A stretch of DNA of 64,000 nt from Nitrospira sp. (GTDB lineage Bacteria > Nitrospirota > Nitrospiria > Nitrospirales > Nitrospiraceae). Below, piece by piece: positions 45,317-54,337 of this stretch; the first letter of the stretch is position 1, and the number at the start of each line of letters is the position of its first letter. The notes beneath the pieces were generated by a model, which was not told the origin of the DNA, made no database searches, and saw nothing but the letters and a program-made list of their open reading frames with translations. The stretch is taken from NCBI GenBank assembly GCA_022226935.1, contig CP092081.1:3968770-4032769 (forward strand), written 5' to 3'. Position numbers and translations under genes: made by a program.

Positions 45317-46372
45317 TTAGGCCGCGCCTGCCGTGTTGAAGAGGTTGGGATTCATGCTACGAGACTGGGCCTCGGCTTTGGTCACCATCCCGCGCGTGGC
45401 GAGGTCGACCAGGGCCATGTCCATAGTCTGCATGCCGTCTTTCTGGCTCGCTTGCATGATGCCGGGAATTTGATGCAGTTTGCCTTCGCGGATGAGGTTG
45501 CGCACCGCCGTCGTGCCGACCATGATTTCCACCGCCGCAATCCGGCCACCACTTTTCTTTTTGAGCAGCGTCTGGGTCAGCACCGCTTCCAAGGTTTCCG
45601 ACAGCTGCGCGCGGACCTGCGCTTGCTGGTTCGGCGGGAACGCATCGATGATGCGATCAATGGTCTTCGGCGCACTGGAGGTGTGAAGGGTGGCAAAGAC
45701 CAAGTGCCCGGTTTCGGCAGCGGTCAAGGCCAGCTGGATCGTATCCAGGTCGCGCATTTCGCCGACGAGGATGATGTCGGGGTCTTCGCGGAGGGCGGCA
45801 CGGAGCGCATTGGCGAATGACAAGGTATGTACGCCCAATTCGCGCTGGTTGACCAAGCACTTTTTCGATTTGTGTACAAACTCGACCGGGTCTTCGATGG
45901 TGAGAATATGACCTTCGAAGGTATTGTTCAGGTAATCGATCATGCCGGCGAGGGTGGTGGATTTTCCGGACCCGGTCGGGCCGGTAACCAGAATCAGGCC
46001 CTTCTCGCGGTCACAGAGTTGCCGGAGAATGGGCGGCATGCCGAGTTTTTCGAGCGGAAGAATTTCCGTTGGAATGGTCCGGAAGACGGCACCTAACCCG
46101 CGACCCTGGACGAAGACGTTCACACGGAATCGAGCGATATCGCCCAGGTCGAAAGAAAAGTCGCATTCCCGATGTTCTTCAAAGTTCTTGCGCTGCGCAT
46201 CGCTCATCATGTCGTAGATGAGCGCGTGCGTTTCATCCTGAGTCAGGGGTGGATGGTCGAGTTTTTTAAGGTCGCCATGCAGACGAATCATCGGCGGTTC
46301 GCCGGCGCTGATGTGACAGTCCGAGGCGCCTTGCTGGACACCAAAGGTCAACAGTTTGGAGATGTCAATCAT
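45317..46372 (-). CDS. pilT: Type IV pilus retraction ATPase PilT
   Basis: 351 residues: MIDISKLLTFGVQQGASDCHISAGEPPMIR at the N-terminus, Walker A GPTGSGKST (~131-139), IEDPVEFVHKSKKCLVNQRE, Walker B IILVGEMRDLDTI and TGHLVFATLHTSSAPKTIDRIIDAFP, all characteristic of PilT. Drives retraction of type IV pili. It forms an operon with the PilU-like gene, and pilins are encoded 12 kb downstream on the other strand. Confidence 0.93.
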   Translation of the reverse strand: MIDISKLLTFGVQQGASDCHISAGEPPMIRLHGDLKKLDHPPLTQDETHALIYDMMSDAQRKNFEEHRECDFSFDLGDIARFRVNVFVQGRGLGAVFRTIPTEILPLEKLGMPPILRQLCDREKGLILVTGPTGSGKSTTLAGMIDYLNNTFEGHILTIEDPVEFVHKSKKCLVNQRELGVHTLSFANALRAALREDPDIILVGEMRDLDTIQLALTAAETGHLVFATLHTSSAPKTIDRIIDAFPPNQQAQVRAQLSETLEAVLTQTLLKKKSGGRIAAVEIMVGTTAVRNLIREGKLHQIPGIMQASQKDGMQTMDMALVDLATRGMVTKAEAQSRSMNPNLFNTAGAA

Positions 46373-46573
46373 CGGGTCGCTCCATTTAGAAGAGAATGTA
46401 CGCGGATAAAACGAACGTAGTTATGTGTAGATGATCAGGGCTCGTTGGGTCATTTCGATCATGCCATAGGAGGGTGAGAAAGCAAGAAAATATCCAGAAG
46501 AGGCGACGACGAAATGGCGGTTGCAGAGGCTGCAACGAAGCTGGTCCTGGGGAGATGGCGGGTGTTTGTCGGG

Positions 46574-47734
46574 TCAGATCAGAGAGAGGGATCGACCGAC
46601 CCCTTCTACAGCCGCCAGGGCGCGATCGATCTGCTCATCGGTATGGTCCGCCGTGATGGTGAAGCGAATCCTACTGGTGGCGGGAGGGACGGTCGGCGGA
46701 CGAATGGCGGGCGCATAGACGCCTTGTACGAGGAGGGCCTGCGCGAAGTTCATGGCTCGATCGGCGTCACCGACGATCACCGGCAGAATGGGACTTTCCG
46801 ATGCTGCGAGTCGGAACCCGAGTCGAGTGAGCCCCTGTGCCAGGCGTTCACGATTTTGCCACAGGCTGGTGCGCCGCTGAGGTTCCTGCTCGATAACCTG
46901 GATGGCGGCGGTCGCTGCAGCCGCAGTGGCAGGCGGAGGAGCGGTCGTATACATAAAGGCGCGGCAGGTGTTGACCAAGTATGAAATGAACGTGGCTGAA
47001 CCCGCCACGTATCCTCCGGCGCTCCCAATGGCCTTGCTCAAGGTTCCCATGTGATAGGGCACACGCGATTCGACCTCACAATGTTCGAGAGTGCCGCGCC
47101 CAGTGCGTCCAAGAAGTCCTGTGCCATGCGCGTCGTCGATATAAATCGCTGCGTCATACTGTTCGGCCAACTGCGCGATCTCTTTCATTGGTGCAATGTC
47201 CCCGTCCATGCTGAACAGCCCGTCGGTTACGATGAGAGTTTTTCGGCCTGCTGGCCGGCGGGCGAGCAGTTGCTCCAGATGGTTCATGTCTCGATGATGG
47301 TACACACGAAAAGTGGCTCCGCTCAGGTGGCAGCCGTCGATGAGACTGGCGTGACAGAGACGGTCGGCGAAGATCAGCCCGTCTTTTCCGATCAACGCCG
47401 GAATCATGCTGATATTGGCCAGGTACCCGGCGGCAAAGGTGAGGGCGGCTTCTGTGCCTTTGAAGCGGGCGAGGGTGCTTTCAAGCGTCTCATGCGGTGG
47501 TAATGTTCCGCACACCAGGCGTGCCGCGCCAGAGCCGGCTCCATATCGGCGGGTTGCTTCGATGGCGGCATCCACCACCGTCGGGTGCGTAGCCAAGCCC
47601 AGATAATTGTTGGATGAGAGAAGAATGATTTCACGACCGTCCAATGTGACCGTTGGTCCAGTTGCCGAGGCGATCGTGCGAAGTCGGCGCAAGAGATGTT
47701 GATCGTTCAGTTTCTTGAGATGTGTTTCGAACAT
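46574..47734 (-). CDS. bioF: 8-amino-7-oxononanoate synthase
   Basis: 386 residues, PLP-dependent alpha-oxoamine synthase. Motifs: SSNNYLGLATHP, GAGSGAARLVCGTLPPHETLE, IYIDDAHGTGLLGRTGRG, and the PLP Lys in MGTLSKAIGSAGGY (~K234). It condenses pimeloyl-thioester and alanine in biotin synthesis. Closely related 2-amino-3-ketobutyrate CoA ligase is the alternative; HGTG and the GTLPPHE pattern favour BioF. No other bio gene is nearby. Confidence 0.88.
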   Translation of the reverse strand: MFETHLKKLNDQHLLRRLRTIASATGPTVTLDGREIILLSSNNYLGLATHPTVVDAAIEATRRYGAGSGAARLVCGTLPPHETLESTLARFKGTEAALTFAAGYLANISMIPALIGKDGLIFADRLCHASLIDGCHLSGATFRVYHHRDMNHLEQLLARRPAGRKTLIVTDGLFSMDGDIAPMKEIAQLAEQYDAAIYIDDAHGTGLLGRTGRGTLEHCEVESRVPYHMGTLSKAIGSAGGYVAGSATFISYLVNTCRAFMYTTAPPPATAAAATAAIQVIEQEPQRRTSLWQNRERLAQGLTRLGFRLAASESPILPVIVGDADRAMNFAQALLVQGVYAPAIRPPTVPPATSRIRFTITADHTDEQIDRALAAVEGVGRSLSLI

Positions 47735-47845
47735 GCGTGCCCAGGCTTAGACGAGGCCGAATATTTGACAAGGCTGAGTGGTCCCTAGTATAAGGCGCGA
47801 GGCTCTGAGAAACGACCGTCTTTTCCAACAGTCCATTGTTCGACT

Positions 47846-48682
47846 ATGAGTTATCGAATCAGGGTTCCTGCAAAAGTTGACCCGCTCGACGAAGCCCACC
47901 TGTTGACGGGGGTTGATCGGTTTCTTCATGTCTTGCAGGAACAGCGGCGCGCCGTATTGGTGGGGGTGGGGGTTGTTTTGGTTGCGGGAGCGGTCGTCGC
48001 CGGTGTGATGTGGTATGACTATCAATCCACATTAAAGGCACGAGAGCTTGATCAAGAAGCTACGCTGCACTATCTCAATCGGCCGGCAGACGATCCGAAA
48101 AAAAGCCAGGAACAGCTTTCCCAGGCTATCGCGCTTTATAAGCAAGTGGTGGAGCAATACCCGAGAAGCCCTGGCGCGCCCTTAGCCTTATTCCACCTGG
48201 GAAATGCGCAGGTATTGGCGAATGAAGTGGATGCCGGTATCGAAACCTATAAACGGTTCATGTTGTTGTATGGTTCCAATACGTCGCTTCTGGGACTTGT
48301 CCAGCAACGGTTGGCCTATGCCTATTTAGCCAAGGGTGACCGAGACCAAGCGGTGAAGGCCTTTACCGGCATTCTCGACATTCCGGGTGCCCTCAACAAA
48401 GACCATGTGTTGTTCGAATTGGCAAAGATTGAAGAGTCGCAGTCCCGTCCGGAGGGAGCCCTCGCGCATTACCAGGATCTGATGAAGAATTATCCCAACT
48501 CGCCTTTCACCAGTGAAGCGGCGGTGCGAGTCAAAGTGTTGGAAGTGAAGAAGGCTCCGGAGACCCCAGCGGCAGCCCCTGCACCGACTCCAGCCGCCAG
48601 CGTTCCTGCCCCTCAGCCTGAACAGCCTGCCAAGGCTTCATCAGGCAAGTCGGCTGCACCGTCTTCCAAGAAAAAGCAGTAA
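47846..48682 (+). CDS. Membrane-anchored TPR protein (YfgM-like)
   Basis: 278 residues: a cytoplasmic N-terminus, one membrane helix (~36-55) and an exported TPR domain (~75-225: ALFHLGNAQVLANEVDAGIETYKRFM, RLAYAYLAKGDRDQAVKAFTGIL) ending in a Pro/Ala/Ser/Lys-rich tail. The layout resembles YfgM/ancillary SecYEG translocon factors. A role in envelope protein biogenesis is inferred. Confidence 0.78.
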   Translation: MSYRIRVPAKVDPLDEAHLLTGVDRFLHVLQEQRRAVLVGVGVVLVAGAVVAGVMWYDYQSTLKARELDQEATLHYLNRPADDPKKSQEQLSQAIALYKQVVEQYPRSPGAPLALFHLGNAQVLANEVDAGIETYKRFMLLYGSNTSLLGLVQQRLAYAYLAKGDRDQAVKAFTGILDIPGALNKDHVLFELAKIEESQSRPEGALAHYQDLMKNYPNSPFTSEAAVRVKVLEVKKAPETPAAAPAPTPAASVPAPQPEQPAKASSGKSAAPSSKKKQ

Positions 48683-48719
48683 TCGGAGTCCTCCGCCTAC
48701 GGGGGGATGATGTGTTGCG

Positions 48720-50123
48720 CTAGTTGGCGATGACCAGGCGGCTTCCTGCCTTGATGGTAGGGCCAGTGAGGTTGTTGTTTGACTTGAGCGTTTTGACCGA
48801 AATGTTGAACCGTTTAGCGATTTTCTCAAGGGAATCGCCGACTCGGACCCGATACCAATGTCCGGATTCCGGCTCTGGTTTGACGTGTCGGACCTTGACG
48901 GGCATAGGGAGCGGGGCGAATTTGTGGGTCGGTGCCCGCTCCAGCAGCTGTTCCACTTTCTCTCTGGTGCCGACCGGGACCTTCAAGTGATATTCGGGAT
49001 CATCCGGGGGCGTGGCATCGCGCCGTAACTCCGGGTTGAGTACCTTCAATTCCTGGTACGAAATTCCCGTGACATTGGCGATGGCTTTGAAGTGGATGGG
49101 GCGCCGTACGACCACTTCTTCGAATTGATGTGGCCGGACGTCGTTTTGGGCGAAGCCATACCGATCCGGGTTCTTGGCGATGATGGTTGCCGCCATAAAG
49201 CGAGGCACATACTCCTTCGTTTCCCGCCGGATGAGTCTGGTTTTCGCGATATCTGAAAAGCTCTCGGCTTGGGCCGTGTGCAGAGCCCGCATGACCTTGC
49301 CCTCACCGGCATTGTACGCGGCCATCGCCAGCGGCCAGGTGCCGAATAAATCGTACAGGTCTCTCAGGTAGCGCGCGGCCGCGACCGTGGACTTCACCGG
49401 ATCCCGGCGCTCATCCACATAACTGTCGACTCGCAACCCATAGACCTTGGCCGTGCCTTTCATGAATTGCCAGGGGCCGGCAGCTCGGGCCCGTGAATAC
49501 GCGTGGGGATTGAATCCGCTTTCAACCAACGACAGATAGATCAGATCGCTCGGCAACTGAAACTCAGAGAAGATGCTGTCGACCAGCGGTCGGTAATGGC
49601 TCAGTCTGATGAGCCACTGCTCGAATCGGTTACGGATCGCGACATTGAAGAAGCGAATGTGACCTTGCACAGAAGGGTCGAGCACGATCGGGACGTTGTA
49701 CTCGGATACATTGTCCGATTCCGACCCTTGCTCCACCGCGGCTTCTTGGATGACTTCAGCCGGAGGGGTCAACAAATCGGCAAACCTCGCGGTGGTCCCG
49801 CTGAGCGGTTTGAGTTGAAGCAAGGCTTCGGCCGGGGGGACTTCCGTGGACGGTTCGCTGGCCACGGCAGCTGGGGCTTCGGCCGCCTCACTTTCTGCGG
49901 CGGCGGTGCGATCTTCTTCGTCTAAGATATAGTCAGGTTCTTGCGCCGGGGATTGAAGGTTATCTTGTAACGGAACTGCCGGAATTTCGGATGTGAGAGC
50001 GGGCTCCGTTGGCATGGGGAGCGGCGATTCCGCGCCTGCAGAACCAGGCGACGAAACAGAGAGCAGACACGCGAACAGAAGCGAGAGGGGCGGAACGCCA
50101 GCGCTGGAAAAACATGCATGCAT
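48720..50123 (-). CDS. MltD-type membrane-bound lytic murein transglycosylase
   Basis: 467 residues from MHACFSSAGVPPLSLLFACL (signal peptide); the frame continues upstream to 50273 without a signal, so ATG 50123 with AGG six bases before it is preferred. A long Ala/Glu/Pro linker leads to the SLT domain: LSLVESGFNPHAYSRARAAGPWQF (catalytic Glu in VES), GLRVDSYVDERRDP, AMAAYNAGEGKV. A LysM domain ends the protein (YRVRVGDSLEKIAKRFNISVKTLKSNN). It cleaves peptidoglycan during wall remodelling. Confidence 0.92.
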   Translation of the reverse strand: MHACFSSAGVPPLSLLFACLLSVSSPGSAGAESPLPMPTEPALTSEIPAVPLQDNLQSPAQEPDYILDEEDRTAAAESEAAEAPAAVASEPSTEVPPAEALLQLKPLSGTTARFADLLTPPAEVIQEAAVEQGSESDNVSEYNVPIVLDPSVQGHIRFFNVAIRNRFEQWLIRLSHYRPLVDSIFSEFQLPSDLIYLSLVESGFNPHAYSRARAAGPWQFMKGTAKVYGLRVDSYVDERRDPVKSTVAAARYLRDLYDLFGTWPLAMAAYNAGEGKVMRALHTAQAESFSDIAKTRLIRRETKEYVPRFMAATIIAKNPDRYGFAQNDVRPHQFEEVVVRRPIHFKAIANVTGISYQELKVLNPELRRDATPPDDPEYHLKVPVGTREKVEQLLERAPTHKFAPLPMPVKVRHVKPEPESGHWYRVRVGDSLEKIAKRFNISVKTLKSNNNLTGPTIKAGSRLVIAN

Positions 50124-50427
50124 AAGGTACCTACTAGACGGTTCAGGCAAGGGAGGTGACCGACTCTCGAATCGTAGCCTATCGGGGAGGTGACTACTTG
50201 TCAAGAAATTGAGGGAGTTGAGTTGCTGGTCGAGTGGAGACTTCGGAATGTCGGCGACGTGTTCTTCGAACATTTCGAAAGTAGTCTTCCAGGGAAGGCA
50301 GTGAAGTCGCTGAAAAGACGGGCATCTTCCTGGGAACTTACCTTGACACCTCTAGGGGGCTATGGTAGCGTACGCCCCTTCTAAATCCCTGACATTGTTC
50401 GTTCCGCACAGCGAGGAGGATCGTCCC

Positions 50428-51573
50428 ATGCTCAAACGGTATTTGCTGGCACCCGGCCCCACCCCCGTTCCACCGGAGGTGCTGCTGGCCATGGCCAGAC
50501 CGATGATTCATCACCGGGCACCCGAGTTCGATAAATTGTTTGCCGAGGTTCGTGAAGACCTGAAATGGCTGTTCCAGACGCGGAATGATGTCTTGATCTT
50601 GGCGGCCTCCGGCACCGGCGGCATGGAAGGGTCGGTTTCCAATTTCCTCTCGCCTGGCGACAAAGCCCTGACGATCAACGGCGGCAAGTTCGGTGAGCGG
50701 TGGACGAAGCTCTGTAAGACGTTTGGCGCCCAGGTGACCGAGTTGAAGGTGGAGTGGGGGCGTGCCATCGATCCGCAAGCCGTTGCCGACGCCTTGAAGA
50801 AAGACCCCTCAATTAAAGCCGTATATGTGCAAGCGAGCGAAACCTCTACGGCTGTCGCACACGATGTCAAAGCCCTTGCCGAAATTGTGAAGCAGTACGA
50901 AGACACCATTCTCGTGGTGGATGCCATTACGGCCCTGGGAGTTCTCGATCTGAAGACCGATGCGTGGGGCCTGGACGTCGTCATCACCGGATCGCAGAAG
51001 GCCTTGATGCTGCCCCCGGGCTTGGCTTTTGCCAGCGTGAGTGAGAAAGCCTGGCGTCTGGCCGACAAGGCGAAGAATGCCGCCTTCTATTTCAACTTCA
51101 AGCGAGAGCGGGAGAATCAGCAGAAAAGCACTACCGCTTATACGCCGGCGGTTTCCCTGATCTTGGGCCTCAAGGAAGTGATGAACATCCTGAAGGCGGA
51201 GGGATTGGAAGCCGTCTTCGCCCGGCATGCGATGTTGGCGACGGCCATGCGAGAAGGCGTCAAGGCGGCGGGGCTCTCCATTTTCCCCCAGGAGCGGCCG
51301 AGCGACGCATTAACGGCCATTTCGGCGCCGGAAGGTGTGGATGGTCAGGCAGTCTACAAGAACCTGCGCACCCAGTATGGTATGACGGCCGCTGGCGGTC
51401 AGGATCATCTGAAAGGCAAGATCTTCCGAATCTCGCATATGGGATATATCGATAGCTTTGACGTCATCACGGCCTTGGCGGCTGTGGAAATGGTCATCAA
51501 GGGGCTGGGGTATCCCGTGAAGCTCGGGAGCGGGGTCGCCAAGGCTCAAGAAATTATTATGGGAAAGTCCTAG
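50428..51573 (+). CDS. Class V aminotransferase (alanine-glyoxylate / phosphoserine aminotransferase type)
   Basis: 381 residues starting MLKRYLLAPGPTPVPPEVLLAM after GAGGAGGA. PLP enzyme of fold type I: LAASGTGGMEGSVSNF, VVDAITALGVLDLKTDAWGLDVVITGSQKALMLPPGLAF with the PLP Lys in GSQK (~191). Family members act on alanine/glyoxylate, serine/pyruvate or phosphoserine. The SerA gene begins 28 bases after the stop, so phosphoserine transamination is the likely role, in place of a classical SerC (inference). Confidence 0.87.
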   Translation: MLKRYLLAPGPTPVPPEVLLAMARPMIHHRAPEFDKLFAEVREDLKWLFQTRNDVLILAASGTGGMEGSVSNFLSPGDKALTINGGKFGERWTKLCKTFGAQVTELKVEWGRAIDPQAVADALKKDPSIKAVYVQASETSTAVAHDVKALAEIVKQYEDTILVVDAITALGVLDLKTDAWGLDVVITGSQKALMLPPGLAFASVSEKAWRLADKAKNAAFYFNFKRERENQQKSTTAYTPAVSLILGLKEVMNILKAEGLEAVFARHAMLATAMREGVKAAGLSIFPQERPSDALTAISAPEGVDGQAVYKNLRTQYGMTAAGGQDHLKGKIFRISHMGYIDSFDVITALAAVEMVIKGLGYPVKLGSGVAKAQEIIMGKS

Positions 51574-51601
51574 ACTCACCTTCAGGTAAGGCGCCACGAC
51601 A

Positions 51602-53194
51602 ATGAAAATCTTGGTCAGCGACAGTCTTTCGAAGCAGGGTGTAGAGGTGTTGGAGAAGGCCGGCTTTACGGTCGTGGTGAAAACCAAGCTGCCTAAAGAG
51701 GAGCTGCTGAAGGAAATCAAGGATGCGGACGGGTTGATCGTTCGCTCCGGGACGAAAGTGACGGCAGAACTCATCGCTGCGGCAAATCGCCTGAAAGTAG
51801 TTGGCCGAGCCGGTTCCGGGCTGGACAATGTCGATACCCCCGCTGCCACCCGTCGGGGCATTGTGGTCATGAATACGCCGGGCGGCAACACCGTGACCAC
51901 CGCTGAGCACACGATGGCCATGATTTTTTCCATGTCGCGCCGTATTCCTCAAGCGACCGCTTCGACAAAGGGCGGGAAGTGGGAAAAAGAAAAGTTCATG
52001 GGCGTGGAGTTGTACAACAAGGTGCTGGGGATCGTCGGCGTCGGACAAATCGGTGGGTACCTCACAAAGCTCGCTCAGGGCGTCGGGATGCAGGTGATGG
52101 CCTACGACCCCTATCTCGCGCCGGAGCGTGCGCAGAAAATGGGCGTCTCTATTGTGGAATTGGACGAATTGTTCCGCCGGGCGGATGTCATCTCGGTACA
52201 CACCCCATTGACCCCCGAAACCAAGTCGCTCATCAACGCACAAGCCATCGCGAAGATGAAAACCGGTGTGATGATCGCTAACTGCGCCCGTGGCGGGATT
52301 GTGCACGAAGGGGACCTGTGCGAGGCGCTGAAATCTAAGAAGGTAGCGGCAGCGGCGTTCGACGTCTTCGAAGACGAGCCGGTGAAGCCGGACAATCCTC
52401 TCCTGGCGTTGGATAATTTCATTTGTTCCCCGCACATCGGCGCATCGACGACTGAAGCGCAGGAGAACGTTGCGGTGGGAATCGCCGAGCAAATCGTCGA
52501 GTACTTCACCAAAGGGATTGCCAAAGGTGCGGTCAACATTCCCTCCGTGTCTCCGGAGCTCTTGCCGCAACTCCAGCCCTATCTCTCTTTGGGAGAACGC
52601 GTAGGCTTGTTGCAAGCTCAATTATTGGAAGGCGGATTGGAGCGGTTGACCGTCGAGTATAGCGGGCAGGTGGCTGGATTGAATGTCGCCCCCTTAACGA
52701 TTGCTGTCTTGAAAGGGCTCCTGACGCCCATCCTCGAAGATCCGGTCAATTATGTGAATGCGCCGGTGGTCGCCAAAGAGCGCGGGATCGAAGTCAAAGA
52801 GGTCAAGAGCAACGACGCCGGCGATTTTACCAGCGTGATTCGCGTTCGGGTGGAAGCCGGGAAAAAATCCCATCAAGTGGCGGGAACGCTGTATCACCGC
52901 AAGGACCCGCGTATCATTGAGATCGATGAGTTCAAGGTCGAAGTAGTGCCGGACAACCATTTGTTATTGGTGCTCAATGAGGATCGTCCGGGAGTGATCG
53001 GTACGGTTGGACATATTCTCGGCGACCACAACATCAATATCGCGCGCATGCAGTGCTCGCGAGAAGAGCAAGGCGGCAAAGCCCTCTTGATTTTCGGGCT
53101 GGATGCCCCGCTGCCTGCGCCGGTGCTCGATCAGATTACGAACAGCAAGCACATCCTTTCCGTAAAGGTCGCCGACCTGTCGAAAGGTCTGTAG
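51602..53194 (+). CDS. serA: D-3-phosphoglycerate dehydrogenase
   Basis: 530 residues, the long SerA form. NAD-binding GIVGVGQIGGYL (~143-154), substrate-binding NTPGGNT, catalytic Arg in NCARGGI, Glu in DVFEDEP and His in CSPHIGAST. An intervening ASB-type domain (~325-450) and a C-terminal ACT domain (HLLLVLNEDRPGVIGTVGHILGDHNINIARMQ) follow; the ACT domain usually binds serine for feedback inhibition. First step of serine synthesis, paired with the aminotransferase upstream. Confidence 0.96.
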   Translation: MKILVSDSLSKQGVEVLEKAGFTVVVKTKLPKEELLKEIKDADGLIVRSGTKVTAELIAAANRLKVVGRAGSGLDNVDTPAATRRGIVVMNTPGGNTVTTAEHTMAMIFSMSRRIPQATASTKGGKWEKEKFMGVELYNKVLGIVGVGQIGGYLTKLAQGVGMQVMAYDPYLAPERAQKMGVSIVELDELFRRADVISVHTPLTPETKSLINAQAIAKMKTGVMIANCARGGIVHEGDLCEALKSKKVAAAAFDVFEDEPVKPDNPLLALDNFICSPHIGASTTEAQENVAVGIAEQIVEYFTKGIAKGAVNIPSVSPELLPQLQPYLSLGERVGLLQAQLLEGGLERLTVEYSGQVAGLNVAPLTIAVLKGLLTPILEDPVNYVNAPVVAKERGIEVKEVKSNDAGDFTSVIRVRVEAGKKSHQVAGTLYHRKDPRIIEIDEFKVEVVPDNHLLLVLNEDRPGVIGTVGHILGDHNINIARMQCSREEQGGKALLIFGLDAPLPAPVLDQITNSKHILSVKVADLSKGL

Positions 53195-53212
53195 ATTGCC
53201 CGGCAGTCGATC

Positions 53213-54337
53213 ATGGGCTCCCTTTCGTTGAAGGCCTCTACTTCCTCCACGTCTTCGGTGGCCGGTCGGGAACGGTCGCTTATTCCGGTCGGAATGAGCA
53301 CCATCCTTCCCGCCGCGGCTTGCCGTATTCGCCGCCTTGAGCAGACCCTGCTGGCCGTTCTGATCCGAGGTGGGTACGAAGAAATCATCCTGCCGATATT
53401 CGAGTATCTGGATGTCCTCGCGCCGGGGCTTGAACCGGAACTCCTCGAAAAGTGTTATCAGTTGGTCGATCGAACGACGGGCCGCCTCATGGTGCTGCGT
53501 CCGGATGCCACGGCCCAGATTGCCAGAACCGTCGCGATGGGCATGATGGGCGAACGGCTGCCGTTACGCTTATGTTATCGCACCTCTGTCTTTCGCTATG
53601 AACGGGAGCATGCCGGCCGTGACCGTGAAATTTTTCAAGTCGGCGCTGAACTCATCGGTGTTGATGGGGTGAGCGGGGATGCCGAGGTGCTCACACTTTT
53701 GCTGGACTGCTTAAAGCAGGTGGGGCTCAGCTCCTTTAAAGTAGCGGTCGGGCATGTCGGGTTCTTTACTGCTCTCCTCGTCCGATCCGGTCTCTCAGCC
53801 GAAGGCCAGAAACGTGTGGAGCAAGCGGCCGCTCGCAAAGACATCCCACTTCTTGAGGAATTGCTGGCATGTGAAGGAATAGCTCGATCCACTGGCCGGG
53901 TCATTCGTGAGGTCCTGGAATTATGCGGCGGTCCAGAAGTCCTGTCGCGCGGACGGAAGCTGGTCGGGCGCGATAAAGCGCTGTTGAAACCGCTCGATCG
54001 GCTGGCGCAGGTGTATGAGCGAGTGGTGTCGCCAGGGAAGGAATCGATTTTGATCGATCTGGGAGAGTTTCGCGGATTTGAATATTATGACGGGATCGTC
54101 TTCGATGTCTTTGCCCCGGGTATCGGTGCGGAGTTGGGCGGTGGCGGCCGCTATGACCATTTGATGGGCCGCTTCGGTCGCACAGCGGCATCCTCGGGAT
54201 TTGCCCTGGATGTCGATCGAGTATTCCGAGCCATCGATTCGTCGGTCCGCCCACTTCCGCCTGACGCGACCGTATCCCAAACAGGTCATAGGCACTCGAC
54301 GTCTTCTGCCTCACGACGGACACGGAGCCGAGCATGA
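53213..54337 (+). CDS. hisZ: ATP phosphoribosyltransferase regulatory subunit
   Basis: 374 residues, histidyl-tRNA-synthetase-like but lacking the anticodon-binding domain. Motifs: EEIILPIFEYLDVLAPGLEPELLEKCYQLVDRTTGRLMVLRPDATAQIARTVA (in part), CYRTSVFRYEREHAGRDREIFQVGAELIG and GGGGRYDHLMGRFGRTAASSGFALD. HisZ activates the short form of HisG in histidine synthesis. HisG is not in this window. The last ~25 residues are Ser/Arg-rich and atypical. Its stop overlaps the DnaB start (ATGA). Confidence 0.9.
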   Translation: MGSLSLKASTSSTSSVAGRERSLIPVGMSTILPAAACRIRRLEQTLLAVLIRGGYEEIILPIFEYLDVLAPGLEPELLEKCYQLVDRTTGRLMVLRPDATAQIARTVAMGMMGERLPLRLCYRTSVFRYEREHAGRDREIFQVGAELIGVDGVSGDAEVLTLLLDCLKQVGLSSFKVAVGHVGFFTALLVRSGLSAEGQKRVEQAAARKDIPLLEELLACEGIARSTGRVIREVLELCGGPEVLSRGRKLVGRDKALLKPLDRLAQVYERVVSPGKESILIDLGEFRGFEYYDGIVFDVFAPGIGAELGGGGRYDHLMGRFGRTAASSGFALDVDRVFRAIDSSVRPLPPDATVSQTGHRHSTSSASRRTRSRA

